Positions 7,622 to 16,812 of a stretch of DNA of 64,000 bases are shown piece after piece. Under the pieces are notes generated by a model. The model was not told where the DNA came from, searched no databases, and was given only the letters and a program-made list of their open reading frames with translations. The position numbers and the translations under genes are program-made. The stretch lies in the NCBI GenBank assembly GCA_964567995.1, contig CAZMOB010000004.1, forward strand, positions 1 to 64,000, given 5' to 3'. Each line of letters opens with the position of its first letter. Position 1 is the stretch's first letter. The stretch is from JAGOTP01 sp964567995 (GTDB lineage: Bacteria > Patescibacteriota > Patescibacteriia > 2-12-FULL-60-25).

Positions 7622-10600
7622 TTAACGGATGTAGCCGAGGACACGGACGACGGACCACTGGAATGGCGACTGCGGTGTGGTGCGGAAGATGCGACGGAAG
7701 TCGGTGATCCCCTCGCGCTCGGCAGTTAGATCACGGGTGAATCGGATGCGGTAAAGTAAGGTGTTCCAGGCTAGGTTTTCATCCGCATCTTGGAAGGTAG
7801 GAGCATGGCCGAAGATGGTCCGGAAGGTGGCCAAGGCGCGAGGCACCATGGAGCGTTCGTAGGTCAAGTTACGTGTGCGCGGAATCTCTCCGTTCGCGAC
7901 ACGGGCCAGATCACTGACGGGAATGTTTTGCTCCGAGCGACCAAGGACTTCTTGTAGATCACGTAGAATCGCTTCACGCTCCCCTCGACCAAGCGCTTGG
8001 CTGGCTGGATTCGTGCCCTGCTCGAGGAAGGTAGTCAGTGTTTCGGTTGGAACAGGTGCAGGAGATGATGCTGAGACGGTCGGAGCGGCGGGAGTCGTTG
8101 GGGAAGGCGCGACCGGCGTTGAACTAATGGGAGCAGGAGAAGATACGGGAGCGGTCGTGGATGGGAAGAAGACTTGAATACTTCCGCCACCGCCTCCACC
8201 ACCGACAGCACCGCCTCCACCACCCCCAGATGTCGTCGCACAGGCACTGGTCGTGACCGTACTCGCGCTAGAAGTGGCCGTCTCAACGGCAGAGGTGTTT
8301 CGGGCGATGGCAACAAAGCTGTAGGTGGTGTTACAGGTCAAATTACTGATGGTGAGCGTTCCCCAGGTCGAAGAGGTTTGCCACACGCTTGTGAGCGATA
8401 CGGCTCCCAACGCGTTCAGATAGCCGCCCAAGGTCGAACTGTAGAGTGCATACTGAACGGACGTTGCGTTGCTATTCGTATCGAGCCCGATCGAAAGCGA
8501 CGTTCGAGACAAGGCTGTCAGCTGAGGTGCGCCTGGAGTCGCCGCTGGTAACGTGAAGTTGGAGGATGCCGCGTAGCTTGAAGTACCGTTCGTATTCACT
8601 GCAGCAACTCGGAAGGCATAGGTCTCACCCGATGTGAGACTGGAAAGACTCGTGCTTGTCGCACTCGTGACGTAAGACACTGTCCCCGGATAGGATTGGC
8701 CGGTGAGCGGAGCGATGGAATCAACAGCAAAGGAATCTTCATCATCTGAGTTGTCCATCCAGAGAACCGTAGCACCGGTCGTCGTGAGACTCGTCGAGGT
8801 AGGGAGACTCGGAGCCGTCGGGATCGAAGCACTGATTAGGGAGAGTGTTACTAATTGATTACGAGAAGACAGGGTGGTGGCGGCCGTCGTCGAAGCGCTG
8901 TATCCAGCAAAAGAGGCCGAGAAGGTGTACGGATTATATCCCCCATTGGTGAGTGCAGAGCTCACCGAGGTAATGGTGTGAGACGGTAAACTCACATAGC
9001 TGGTATAGCCGCTTCCGTCGGTCAGACCGAGCGCCGTGTCTGTGAGGTTGATTGCTGTAGAGGTCGCGCGGGCTCCGGAAATGGCGGTGCTGTTGCTCGA
9101 ACGAAGCGCCCGAACCCGAGCTTTGTATTTGACCAAGATCGTCCCTGAGCCGCTGACCGAACTAGAGGTGCGCGTAAAGGTCACGTTATCCAAGGTATTG
9201 GTCGCATTCGCCGTGGTGAGGACATCGTAGGCCGTACTGCTGCCAATGTAGCTGTCTTGAATCGTACTACTCACGGTCGTTCCACCGAACGCAATTCCCA
9301 AGGCGTTAGCCGTCGAGCTAACGTTCGTGACGGTCCAACCGGAGGAATTTGTAAAGCGCAATCCAGCGTACTGTTCTTGAGCGTCATCGATGCGAGGTGG
9401 CGTAGTCACTCCTCCAAGCAACGTCGCACCGGCCGATACAGCCGCCGCAGAGTTGTAGGTATAGACGCCCGCCGAAGGGGTAAAGGCTTCATCAATGAAT
9501 GCATCCACGTTAAGGCCGATCGAGGTACAGACGGTTTCGAGGGCTGATTCGCTCGCCGCGATCGTATCCGGCACTAAAAATGTTAGCTTGAAACCCATGA
9601 TGTCGACTAACGCGACATGAACGGCGGCCGTTCCACTCCCGGTCAAGGAGGTGAGGTTATAACCATCCGCCGTCACTTGAGCGATCGAACAACTACCACT
9701 CGTCAACACAAGCATGGTATTACCTGCAATGCCAAAAGGTCCAACTGAGTCCGCGTAATCATCACTTCCGAATGAATAGAGCAGTTTAGTCGTGGTATAC
9801 GTTCGACTCCCAGTCCCCGCCCCCGTCAAAACGAGACCGCTCAACGTCGAAGTCGTCACTCCCATCAAGCGCAGCGCATCTTGGCCGCTGGCTGCCGTCA
9901 CGATGGTCGAAGCGCCCGCGCCGGCAATCGTGATCGTCGTCGTGGCACTGGTGGAAGACACAGAGAAACCGGCATACGAACCCGCCGCCAACGTCACGCT
10001 ATCCCCAGAGCGGATAAAGTGGTTGATGTCGTAGGTCGACGTTGCATCAACCGTGGAATAGTCAATTGTTCCGAGTTGACTCACCGTTGCGGTCGCGCGA
10101 CGAGCGGCGCTGGTCGCTCCAATATCGACCGTTCCATTCACATCAAGATAGTCGCTGAAGGCCGCCGTCTCAAGATCATTCGTCGTATCCGCATCAAACA
10201 CCTTCAAAAAAGGAATCGACGTTTTTGAATGGGAACCGCTGATATCACTTGACGCCCCTCCAATATAGGCTCGTTGCACGACCCGACTGAACCCGTACGC
10301 TCCGTTGTAGTCGTTCGATTGAGTTAAGCTATTCGCAGCATAGACGCTATATTCGATAGCTGGGCGTGCACTCGTCGAGGTCCCTGCATTGTGGATCAAG
10401 TTATAATTCGTGTTAAGTGTCAACGCGATGTCTGCTCGGTTATACGGTGAACGCACCCACAATGGAACACCGGCCGAACAGGCTCCACGGCGACGGATCG
10501 TATTTCGATAGAACGTATAGTTCGCTTGAAACGCAGCATTATTCTCAACCAAGGCTCCAATCCCAACACATTGCGTGGTAGAACTAGGTGTATCAACAAA

Positions 10601-11413
10601 GTTCCCACCGATATAGTTCGTTCCGCTGGCGTAAGAAAGAAGAGAGTAATCGACGTCTCCTCCACTGAAATCGACTGAATAATTGATGGTATTGGTTGCA
10701 AATGTCAGATATTCCCCATTCAATACGATTAAACGAGTTGATATCCCTTGAGCGGATGAACGATTAGAGAAGGTGTTGCCAATGATCTGGAGTTGGCTAG
10801 AAGAAGCGGACAAGGCGAGCATTGAGGCCACATTCTGACCGGCCATTCTCCCGTAAAATGTATTATCTTGAATCACTCCATGGGTGGTGGTGGTACGCGC
10901 ATTCAAGAAGTTGATATTGGTATTATTCAGTACAGAAAACTGTGTTGCTCCTTCTGCGAAGTTGATCGTACTGGTAGCGGTGGTTGAAAACGTATTTCCG
11001 ATAATGCGGATACCGCTAGCTGGCGTCGGAGCACTTTGGGTGGCCAACTCAACATTACCGAACGTACAATTTTGGACTGTTGAACTGGTTGCGAGATACA
11101 GGCGATTCTGACCCAAAGCACTCGTTTGAGAAACGACTGCTCCACCTGTACATTCGAGCGTTGTGCTGGCATTTGGAAACGCAACAGGCCAGGTTTCACT
11201 GGAAGCAGCGTAAGGCGATCCTCCAGATCCAACCACTTGGAGTACGTCACCTCCCACAATAGAATCAACGAAAGCCGCATTGATCGTCGTGTAATCACAA
11301 CCAGATGCACAGATCGTCTTGGTGGCCGCTTGAGCCTGTGAAGCGGAGAAGATTAGACCAACGCTGGCCAGGATCACACAACCGAGAAGTTTATAGTTAA
11401 AAAAAGAAGGCAT
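7622..11413 (-). CDS. Giant secreted beta-helix surface protein with FnIII domains
   Basis: A 1263-residue exported protein. Residues 1-29 (NYKLLGCVILASVGLIF...AQA) are a signal peptide. About residues 30-680 are Ser/Thr/Asn-rich repeats with GNTF, DNTFYGR and NYNLIHNAGTS motifs typical of right-handed parallel beta-helix adhesins. Two fibronectin-III-like domains (about 830-1000) with TLTISNLTCNTTYSFVA signatures follow. Then comes a glycine-rich run and a Pro/Ala linker, and a C-terminal charged region with two related units, ALATFRTIFGHAP...W and GITDFRRIFRTTPQSPFQW. These may anchor the protein at the surface. ATG 11413 precedes the signal peptide; the TTG/ATG further up would add non-signal residues. 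It is the last gene of the VirB-like/ComF run and ends at the terminator at 7581-7611. Confidence 0.8.
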   Translation of the reverse strand: MPSFFNYKLLGCVILASVGLIFSASQAQAATKTICASGCDYTTINAAFVDSIVGGDVLQVVGSGGSPYAASSETWPVAFPNASTTLECTGGAVVSQTSALGQNRLYLATSSTVQNCTFGNVELATQSAPTPASGIRIIGNTFSTTATSTINFAEGATQFSVLNNTNINFLNARTTTTHGVIQDNTFYGRMAGQNVASMLALSASSSQLQIIGNTFSNRSSAQGISTRLIVLNGEYLTFATNTINYSVDFSGGDVDYSLLSYASGTNYIGGNFVDTPSSTTQCVGIGALVENNAAFQANYTFYRNTIRRRGACSAGVPLWVRSPYNRADIALTLNTNYNLIHNAGTSTSARPAIEYSVYAANSLTQSNDYNGAYGFSRVVQRAYIGGASSDISGSHSKTSIPFLKVFDADTTNDLETAAFSDYLDVNGTVDIGATSAARRATATVSQLGTIDYSTVDATSTYDINHFIRSGDSVTLAAGSYAGFSVSSTSATTTITIAGAGASTIVTAASGQDALRLMGVTTSTLSGLVLTGAGTGSRTYTTTKLLYSFGSDDYADSVGPFGIAGNTMLVLTSGSCSIAQVTADGYNLTSLTGSGTAAVHVALVDIMGFKLTFLVPDTIAASESALETVCTSIGLNVDAFIDEAFTPSAGVYTYNSAAAVSAGATLLGGVTTPPRIDDAQEQYAGLRFTNSSGWTVTNVSSTANALGIAFGGTTVSSTIQDSYIGSSTAYDVLTTANATNTLDNVTFTRTSSSVSGSGTILVKYKARVRALRSSNSTAISGARATSTAINLTDTALGLTDGSGYTSYVSLPSHTITSVSSALTNGGYNPYTFSASFAGYSASTTAATTLSSRNQLVTLSLISASIPTAPSLPTSTSLTTTGATVLWMDNSDDEDSFAVDSIAPLTGQSYPGTVSYVTSATSTSLSSLTSGETYAFRVAAVNTNGTSSYAASSNFTLPAATPGAPQLTALSRTSLSIGLDTNSNATSVQYALYSSTLGGYLNALGAVSLTSVWQTSSTWGTLTISNLTCNTTYSFVAIARNTSAVETATSSASTVTTSACATTSGGGGGGAVGGGGGGGSIQVFFPSTTAPVSSPAPISSTPVAPSPTTPAAPTVSASSPAPVPTETLTTFLEQGTNPASQALGRGEREAILRDLQEVLGRSEQNIPVSDLARVANGEIPRTRNLTYERSMVPRALATFRTIFGHAPTFQDADENLAWNTLLYRIRFTRDLTAEREGITDFRRIFRTTPQSPFQWSVVRVLGYIR

Positions 11414-11451
11414 AGAGGTCAAGAATGAACAACGGGTTCTGCGACAGTATA

Positions 11452-12141
11452 TCACATCTGTCCCCCACTCTGAGCCAACACAAAAGCCTGGACATGAGGC
11501 GCGTGAGCGGCTCGCAAAACCTCGGTAGCTTCGTTTAAAGTCGCGCCCGTCGTATAGACGTCATCTATCAACAGAATGGAGGCTCCCTTCACCGCCTGAC
11601 AGCAAGCAAACACACCTTGCAGGTTCAAGCTGCGCGCTTCGGCGGTTTGCAAGCTGGCGTTAGTTTTAGCGATCTTCGTCCGCGTCAGCGCTTGGACAAC
11701 GGGCACCTCTGGGAACAAGACCTGTTGGATTAATCGAGCCAAACGCAACGCATGATCCAAGCCACGTTGCCGTTCACGTTCAGGGTCCATCGGGAGCGGC
11801 ACCAGCATCGTCGGAGTACACGACAAAAGCGAAGAGAAATCGACCTCCGACCCAAAACGGAAGAGAACAGAGCGTAACGCTTCCTCTTCCAAACATAAAG
11901 CACGCTGATATTTGAACGAACGGATCAAGCCACCCATGATGGGATCCTTATAAGAAGAGACGGCTACGAGCGCTTCTGGTCCTGATTCTTTCGAAGACTC
12001 GACCGAGCCAATCAGAGGAATAGCCCCGAGACACCTTCCACACAACCATTCACCCGCCTTTGAACAGCCAATACACGCGGGAGGAAAAACTCCATCGAGG
12101 ACAAACTGTAGGATTTCCTTAGAAACAGCCGTGGACGACAT
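11452..12141 (-). CDS. comF: ComF-family phosphoribosyltransferase-like protein
   Basis: A 229-residue protein with an N-terminal zinc-finger-like pair (PACIGC...CGRCL, about residues 22-38) and a C-terminal PRTase domain. The signature ILLIDDVYTTGATL (about 185-198) is the PRPP-binding loop, and VPLPMDPERERQRGLDHAL the conserved ComF middle motif. ComF acts in natural transformation in several bacteria, where it helps move incoming single-stranded DNA. Placement downstream of virB4 and near dprA fits a DNA uptake role, but this is inference. The start codon follows a pyrimidine-rich leader. It lies 21 bases after the preceding membrane protein gene. Confidence 0.88.
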   Translation of the reverse strand: MSSTAVSKEILQFVLDGVFPPACIGCSKAGEWLCGRCLGAIPLIGSVESSKESGPEALVAVSSYKDPIMGGLIRSFKYQRALCLEEEALRSVLFRFGSEVDFSSLLSCTPTMLVPLPMDPERERQRGLDHALRLARLIQQVLFPEVPVVQALTRTKIAKTNASLQTAEARSLNLQGVFACCQAVKGASILLIDDVYTTGATLNEATEVLRAAHAPHVQAFVLAQSGGQM

Positions 12142-12162
12142 ACCCCAATCCTCATCAGATCA

Positions 12163-12774
12163 TTAAGGCGCCTCTCGCCATTCGATCTTCGCCACGAGCC
12201 AGGCGTCACCCGCGCGTTGCAACAACAGATCAGCTTGACGGTAACTGATAACTGGATCCCCATTGCCCGCCTCAGTCCGTACCTGTGCATCAACTTGGAC
12301 GGTGACTTCCCGTTGATCTCGAATCGGGGTCGGTGAGGTGATTTTTGACGCGAGACCACGCGCCGTCTGCCCCCAGGCACCGGAACGTAAGGGATAGGCG
12401 GCCGTCAATCTCGTCCGTTCGGTTGCAAGGAACGTTCGTACTTGAGGCGTAGCTTCTAGTCCAGCTTCTCGTAAGGCAGCGAATCCATCGGCATTGGAGT
12501 AACTCCCAGCCCGTGAAGCAAAGTCCTGAGCGAACCGACGCAACCGATCCTCCAACCGACGTGATTCGGTAACAGCTGGATCAATCGTTGGAGCGGTCGG
12601 GGTAGGCTCAGCTGGTAATGGCTCCGCTGGCAGTTGACCCTCTTGGTAGCCCGGTGGTTGCGGAGACGAATTCGGTGATTGCTGCTTCCATGACAAAACT
12701 AACCAGATGACGACCCCGATGATCACCACCAGACCGAAGCCAATGAGGAGAAACGCTTTGGTGCGACGTTGCAT
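12163..12774 (-). CDS. Single-pass membrane protein of the VirB4 operon, unknown function
   Basis: A 203-residue protein. A membrane segment FLLIGFGLVVIIGVVIWLVLS is near residues 9-29, then a Pro/Gln-rich linker, then a globular C-terminal domain (about 75-203) with RRLEDRLRRFAQDFASR and a beta-rich end EVTVQVDAQVRTE...DAWLVAKIEW. The layout, a short cytoplasmic N-terminus, one helix and an external NTF2-like domain, recalls VirB8 or TraM-type secretion subunits. I see no diagnostic motif for either. It follows virB4 by 11 bases and precedes comF by 21 bases, so it is in one transcript with them. Confidence 0.6.
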   Translation of the reverse strand: MQRRTKAFLLIGFGLVVIIGVVIWLVLSWKQQSPNSSPQPPGYQEGQLPAEPLPAEPTPTAPTIDPAVTESRRLEDRLRRFAQDFASRAGSYSNADGFAALREAGLEATPQVRTFLATERTRLTAAYPLRSGAWGQTARGLASKITSPTPIRDQREVTVQVDAQVRTEAGNGDPVISYRQADLLLQRAGDAWLVAKIEWREAP

Positions 12775-12785
12775 AAGATAAATAA

Positions 12786-14681
12786 TTATTTATTCAGCGC
12801 GGTCTGTTCCGCGTACTCTTTTTTCGCTTGCTCGATCTTCAGAAGCTGCTCTGGATTCGTCGTGACAATCTGATCTTCCGTATACGAAGCCACGACTTGA
12901 ATCGCCGCATGCTTGGAGCCGGCAAAGAAAATCCCCTCCCCTACCCCGGATTCAAGCAGGAGGTACTTCTCGGACTGCGTGAGCATAAAGGTACGCGCCA
13001 CCAAGTCGATGGCCGCTGGAGATTGTTTGAGAAGCAACTGCATCGAACTGTTCGTCACGATCGCCTGACCATACGGCGAGGTCAAGAAGTCGTTCACATC
13101 CTGGGTGATGGTCGTGATGCCCAAATAATATTTTCTACAGCGTTTGACGAGCGCGAAAATAAACTTCGCCGAATCTTCCGATTGCATAAGCCACCAGGCC
13201 TCATCGATCACGAGCATGCGCTTCTTGCGCTCCGAGCGGACCACGTTCCAGATATAGTTCACAATGGTATAGATCGCCATCGGTCGCAGCTCATCCTCAA
13301 GATCACGCACGGAGAAAATCACGAGCTGGTTATTCATCTGCACCGTGGTCGGCGAGTTCAAGAGACCGGAGAAGGTTCCTTCCGTGAACTTACGGAGCTT
13401 CACGATTAAGTCGGTCGTCCCTTCCATCCCTTCCAAAATATCTTGGAAGTCTTGCATGATCGGCGGTTCAAGCTTGCTCAAATCTGCACCAGGCACGATA
13501 TCTTTCTTGGCGTACGTTTCGAGCAGCGCGCGATCGAGAATGGAGTCCTCTTGCGGCGTGAGCTTGCCCAACATCAAACGCAACAAACCTTTGATGGTGA
13601 TGACCGCGCTCCGAATAATATCTTCCACTGTCGCCGTTTCTCCGGTTGGTCGTGGCAGATCGAACGGATTGATCTTGGAACGCGATGATAATGAAATATT
13701 GATGTACGTTCCCCCGACCGCATCAGACAAATGCTTGTACTCCATTTCTGGGTCGATGACGATGACATCAACCCCCATCATCATCGAACGGACGATTTCG
13801 AGTTTGATCGCATAACTTTTTCCCGCACCAGACGTGGCAAAAATAACGGCGTTGGCATTCTGCAAAGAAAAGCGATCGAACAAAATTAACGAATTATTAT
13901 GCCGATTGATGCCGTACAAAATACCGTTATCACTGGAGAGCTCCGCCGAGGTGAACGGGAACGATGACGCGATTGGCGACGTGCTCATGTTGAACGTGAT
14001 CTGCAGTTCATCGTTGCAGAGCGGCATCGTCGAATTGAACCCTTGTTCCGATTGGAAATAAGCCCGACGCGTATAAATCAAGGCAGAAGCAAACGTTCCT
14101 TCGACTTGAGCCGTAACGCGTTCTAGCTCATCCATGTCTTTCGAATAAAAGGTGCAGTAGAAGGCGAATTGAAAGAAGTGCTCGATCCCCTGTGTCAGGT
14201 CATCACGCAATTGCTCAACATCACGCAGAGCCGTTTCGGTGATCGGATCGCGTGGTTTGCCGGTTTCACTGTCGGACATGACCTGCGCCTCCAAGACACC
14301 CACCTTGCGCTTCAGCTGCTTCAACACGACATCCGATTTGATCGGATAGAAGAACATGGAAATATCGAGCTGCGCACTCAAGTTGATGACCGGCGAGGCC
14401 CACCCGACCGAGACATAGCGCGGATACGTGACGACGAAGAGCGTACGACAAAAAATATCCCCCAGACGTACAAACGATGGCTCAACCCGCATCGAGGCTG
14501 GCGCGATTAAATCCTTCACGACCGCCGCTCCTTTGCGATACGAACGCTCATCCTCAAGCACGGCTCGCTCCTCAGCCTGTTTCTGCTTCAATTCCGCTTT
14601 GGATGGCCCTTTCTGCAGCTTGGGTTTTTCCAAGCTCAGAGCTGGATTAGGCGCTTTCTGTGGTTCAGTTTCAAAGGACAT
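12786..14681 (-). CDS. virB4: VirB4-type secretion ATPase
   Basis: A 631-residue cytoplasmic ATPase. The N-terminal half (about residues 60-220) is a CagE/TrbE/VirB4-type domain. The Walker A is ATSGAGKSYAIK near 282-293 and the Walker B MLVIDEAWWLM near 500-510, with ITTITQDVNDF as the sensor-like strand. Such ATPases energise type IV secretion or related pilus assembly. ATG 14681 is chosen over an upstream frame extension to 14921. It is preceded by a TATACT box (minus strand, 14695-14700) about 13 bases away, giving a very short leader. The usual upstream partner (TraC-like, ending at 22362) is separated from it by the GC-rich island. Confidence 0.9.
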   Translation of the reverse strand: MSFETEPQKAPNPALSLEKPKLQKGPSKAELKQKQAEERAVLEDERSYRKGAAVVKDLIAPASMRVEPSFVRLGDIFCRTLFVVTYPRYVSVGWASPVINLSAQLDISMFFYPIKSDVVLKQLKRKVGVLEAQVMSDSETGKPRDPITETALRDVEQLRDDLTQGIEHFFQFAFYCTFYSKDMDELERVTAQVEGTFASALIYTRRAYFQSEQGFNSTMPLCNDELQITFNMSTSPIASSFPFTSAELSSDNGILYGINRHNNSLILFDRFSLQNANAVIFATSGAGKSYAIKLEIVRSMMMGVDVIVIDPEMEYKHLSDAVGGTYINISLSSRSKINPFDLPRPTGETATVEDIIRSAVITIKGLLRLMLGKLTPQEDSILDRALLETYAKKDIVPGADLSKLEPPIMQDFQDILEGMEGTTDLIVKLRKFTEGTFSGLLNSPTTVQMNNQLVIFSVRDLEDELRPMAIYTIVNYIWNVVRSERKKRMLVIDEAWWLMQSEDSAKFIFALVKRCRKYYLGITTITQDVNDFLTSPYGQAIVTNSSMQLLLKQSPAAIDLVARTFMLTQSEKYLLLESGVGEGIFFAGSKHAAIQVVASYTEDQIVTTNPEQLLKIEQAKKEYAEQTALNK

Positions 14682-14725
14682 AGATGACGGACCCAGTATA
14701 ACACACGACCAACAACCGGTTGAAT

Positions 14726-14782
14726 ACGAGAACGCCGCCAACAAGGAAGCTGCCAGACTGGCGACATAGCTCGTGGGCGGCG
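14726..14782. repeat. Structured element A, downstream of island gene 1
   Basis: Four blocks in the order ACGAG (14726-14730), CGCCGCC (14733-14739), CTCGT (14770-14774), GGCGGCG (14776-14782). Block 1 pairs with 3 and block 2 with 4, so the two stems interlock or exclude each other. A small GCC/GGC hairpin lies between. It sits after the 3' end of the gene at 14824 and before virB4, and probably terminates transcription of the island gene. Like elements B, C and D, it has this unusual pairing order. Confidence 0.5.
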
Positions 14783-14823
14783 GAAGAAAGTGACACTCGA
14801 ATTGTTGGCCGCCCAGGAACACA

Positions 14824-15720
14824 TCAAGGCTTGAACCCCAGCGCATTGCATGCGGCGACCGCCATCTGCTCGGTGAGGTCACCGTCGATGCGGGTGAAGA
14901 GCGTGTCCATCGCCTCTTCACCGCGACCAGCCAGCGTCCGCTGCCGCAGCTCGGCGATGTGCTGAAGCTTTGGCTGAGTCGCGAGCGTCAGTCGCGCGAC
15001 GGCCTCAGAGACCGACCCGCAGACCACCACGATCCATCGGTTGTTCGACTCACCGATCATCTCGACCACAGGCTCATCTGAGGGTCGGAAAGGGCACGTG
15101 GCCTGACTGGAGATGACTTCATACCCACCCCGAAGCTCATTTCCGGCTGTCACAAGCCGAAGCTTGAGTTCCTCACCGAGACGGAAATGCCAGACCAACG
15201 CCCGAATGCCCGGCGGCTGAACTGGACGACTCAGATCGATCACGTAGATCTGCCACTGCTTGTCATCGTAGACAAGGAGGCAGAAATCCGTGCGGGTCGC
15301 CTCGTGAAACTTCTCACGCGAGAGATCGAACAGCGGCCCGAAGAGCTTTTTCGGGAGCGCTTGAGTCGACGCGATGATGGCCGCCCTCTCAGCGGCGGCG
15401 AGAATCTGCCGCTGTGCCGCCACTTCCCCGCTCAGATCCCTCAAGGCCGTATCTCGGTTCCTCAGCTCGGCGAAGGTCAGGAGAGCGAAGCAGGCGCAGG
15501 AGAAGTTGGCGAGCGAGATCGGCAGCGCGTGTGGAACGTAGAAGCGGTACAAAAAGTCCGCGAACGACCCCACGACCACGCTGACGACCCAGAAGGAGAG
15601 AATGGTCTTGCAGAGCCGCAGCAGCGAGTGCTTGTACCAGACCGGCTTGGACTCGACGACGTTTTCTTGAATTTCCACGGTGTTCCGATAAGCCGAGTCG
15701 GGTTGAGAGAGAATGCGCAT
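14824..15720 (-). CDS. Island protein 1: two-helix membrane protein, unknown
   Basis: A 298-residue protein of no recognised family. Two hydrophobic segments near residues 40-85 (SFWVVSVVVGSFADFLYRFY and SLANFSCACFALLTFAEL) are followed by a basic/coiled helix (RDLSGEVAAQRQILAAAERAA) and a beta-rich soluble domain. ATG 15720 is chosen; an in-frame TTG at 15777 is possible, but neither has a clear Shine-Dalgarno sequence. The promoter at 15834-15862 is strong. The segment is GC-richer than flanking secretion genes. The arrangement, two helices then a soluble domain, resembles island proteins 2 and 3. Function is not inferred. Confidence 0.55.
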   Translation of the reverse strand: MRILSQPDSAYRNTVEIQENVVESKPVWYKHSLLRLCKTILSFWVVSVVVGSFADFLYRFYVPHALPISLANFSCACFALLTFAELRNRDTALRDLSGEVAAQRQILAAAERAAIIASTQALPKKLFGPLFDLSREKFHEATRTDFCLLVYDDKQWQIYVIDLSRPVQPPGIRALVWHFRLGEELKLRLVTAGNELRGGYEVISSQATCPFRPSDEPVVEMIGESNNRWIVVVCGSVSEAVARLTLATQPKLQHIAELRQRTLAGRGEEAMDTLFTRIDGDLTEQMAVAACNALGFKP

Positions 15721-15833
15721 GACGGCGCGTACGCTCGGCTGAGACTGGAGACGAATACCCTCTCCAAGATCAGCCAAACGACGAACTGTACGCCTGTTCT
15801 CACTAGGTAGCTATATGATAAAAAGAACGCTTG

Positions 15834-15862
15834 TTTATAACAAAATATTGACTTTTTGTCAA
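15834..15862 (-). promoter_or_regulatory. Strong sigma70-like promoter for island gene 1
   Basis: On the minus strand the -35 TTGACA (15857-15862) and -10 TATAAA (15834-15839) are separated by exactly 17 bases. The TTGAC/GTCAA halves also form a small dyad around the -35. Transcription would start near 15827 and read into the gene at 14824-15720. Confidence 0.75.
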
Positions 15863-15889
15863 TCAAAACGGCTCGAACCAGTCCAAAAA

Positions 15890-15946
15890 CGAGAAGGCCG
15901 CCAGCGAGAGACGAGGCGCTAAGATAAGCGACCTTCTCGGTGGCGG
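15890..15946. repeat. Structured element B, downstream of island gene 2
   Basis: Blocks CGAGAAGG (15890-15897), CCGCCA (15898-15903), CCTTCTCG (15932-15939) and TGGCGG (15941-15946). The first pairs perfectly with the third and the second with the fourth, an interlocking order. A CGCT/AGCG hairpin sits inside. On the minus strand it ends in CTCGTTTTTGG, which resembles a terminator tail. It begins four bases after the stop of the gene at 15950. Confidence 0.55.
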
Positions 15947-15949
15947 CAG

Positions 15950-16597
15950 TTAGCCTCCTGTCGTTCCTTTTTTCGTCCTTGTTACCCCATCCGCCACATA
16001 AAACCACTGTCCCTGCATCTGTTCCAACAGGATACTGTGTCTCAGCGCCTTATAGAGGTTCGAGCTGAGGATGATCCGATACGGCCCAATCGATACCGCC
16101 GTACGGATCGTCTCGGGAGTATCCCCCGCTTCTAGACCATTCCACACCCACGAGAAGCGAGAACCTATAATGGGATGTCCTTCGTAGCGAAGCGTTAAAT
16201 CCGTATAGAGAGGGCAATTGATGACTCGCCCTTCCTCGAAATAATAGGCGAACCACGCGAGAAGCGACGCTCCCGTCTCGCAGTTGTAGATCGAGAGGAA
16301 CGCCCCTGCGTCGCCGTCTTCCTCTCCGAGCATCCGCCACTCGATATGCTGTGGAAGGATGGAGGGCAGGAACGCCCCCCGTCTCACCCAGCGCTGTCGT
16401 TCCCGTTCTCGAAAAGACAGTAGACTCGACATGAAGAACAGCAGACACGCCAACACCTGCGTCGCGATCCCCAGCCCAGAAGATACTGCATCGACGTATG
16501 AGCTCTCCCCGAGAATGAAGATCATTCCGAGCGTGAAGCAGCAGCTCATCCCGACAGCGACCAGCAGCGCCTTGAAAATCACTTTGCGAACACCCAT
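15950..16597 (-). CDS. Island protein 2: two-helix membrane protein, unknown
   Basis: A 215-residue protein with two hydrophobic segments near residues 7-30 (ALLVAVGMSCCFTLGMIFIL) and 38-62 (LGIATQVLACLLFFMSSLL), then a soluble domain starting near RERERQRWV. No family is recognised. ATG 16597 has an AAGAGG Shine-Dalgarno sequence eight or nine bases upstream. A longer reading to 17239 exists, but its extra part overlaps another real gene and reads as out-of-frame sequence. The layout parallels island proteins 1 and 3. Confidence 0.6.
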   Translation of the reverse strand: MGVRKVIFKALLVAVGMSCCFTLGMIFILGESSYVDAVSSGLGIATQVLACLLFFMSSLLSFRERERQRWVRRGAFLPSILPQHIEWRMLGEEDGDAGAFLSIYNCETGASLLAWFAYYFEEGRVINCPLYTDLTLRYEGHPIIGSRFSWVWNGLEAGDTPETIRTAVSIGPYRIILSSNLYKALRHSILLEQMQGQWFYVADGVTRTKKGTTGG

Positions 16598-16719
16598 TTT
16601 GCCTCTTTGCCGAAATGAGGGAAAAACATATTGCGCAGACGGCGCACTCATTCGGCAGAGTCTTGGAAGATGGCTTCCAACACTTCGACGAACGAATCGT
16701 AAGTATACCTGATTTTGAA

Positions 16720-16783
16720 ACGAAACCGCCGCCGACGAAGGAAGACTGCTGAAGAAAGACATCAGCAACGGTTTTCGTCGGCG
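16720..16783. repeat. Structured element C, downstream of island gene 3
   Basis: CGCCGACGAA (16730-16739) pairs with TTCGTCGGCG (16774-16783). ACGAAACCG (16720-16728) pairs with CGGTTTTCGT (16769-16778) apart from one bulge. The two stems overlap, so they compete. An inner GCTGA/TCAGC hairpin sits in the middle. On the minus strand the tail reads GGTTTCGTTTC. Confidence 0.5.
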
Positions 16784-16812
16784 ACGTAAGAAAGTCGGCG
16801 ATGGAACAGCGA

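Noticed and set aside
15187..15810. Plus-strand frame antisense to island gene 1
   Set aside because: Arg-rich shadow without start signal.
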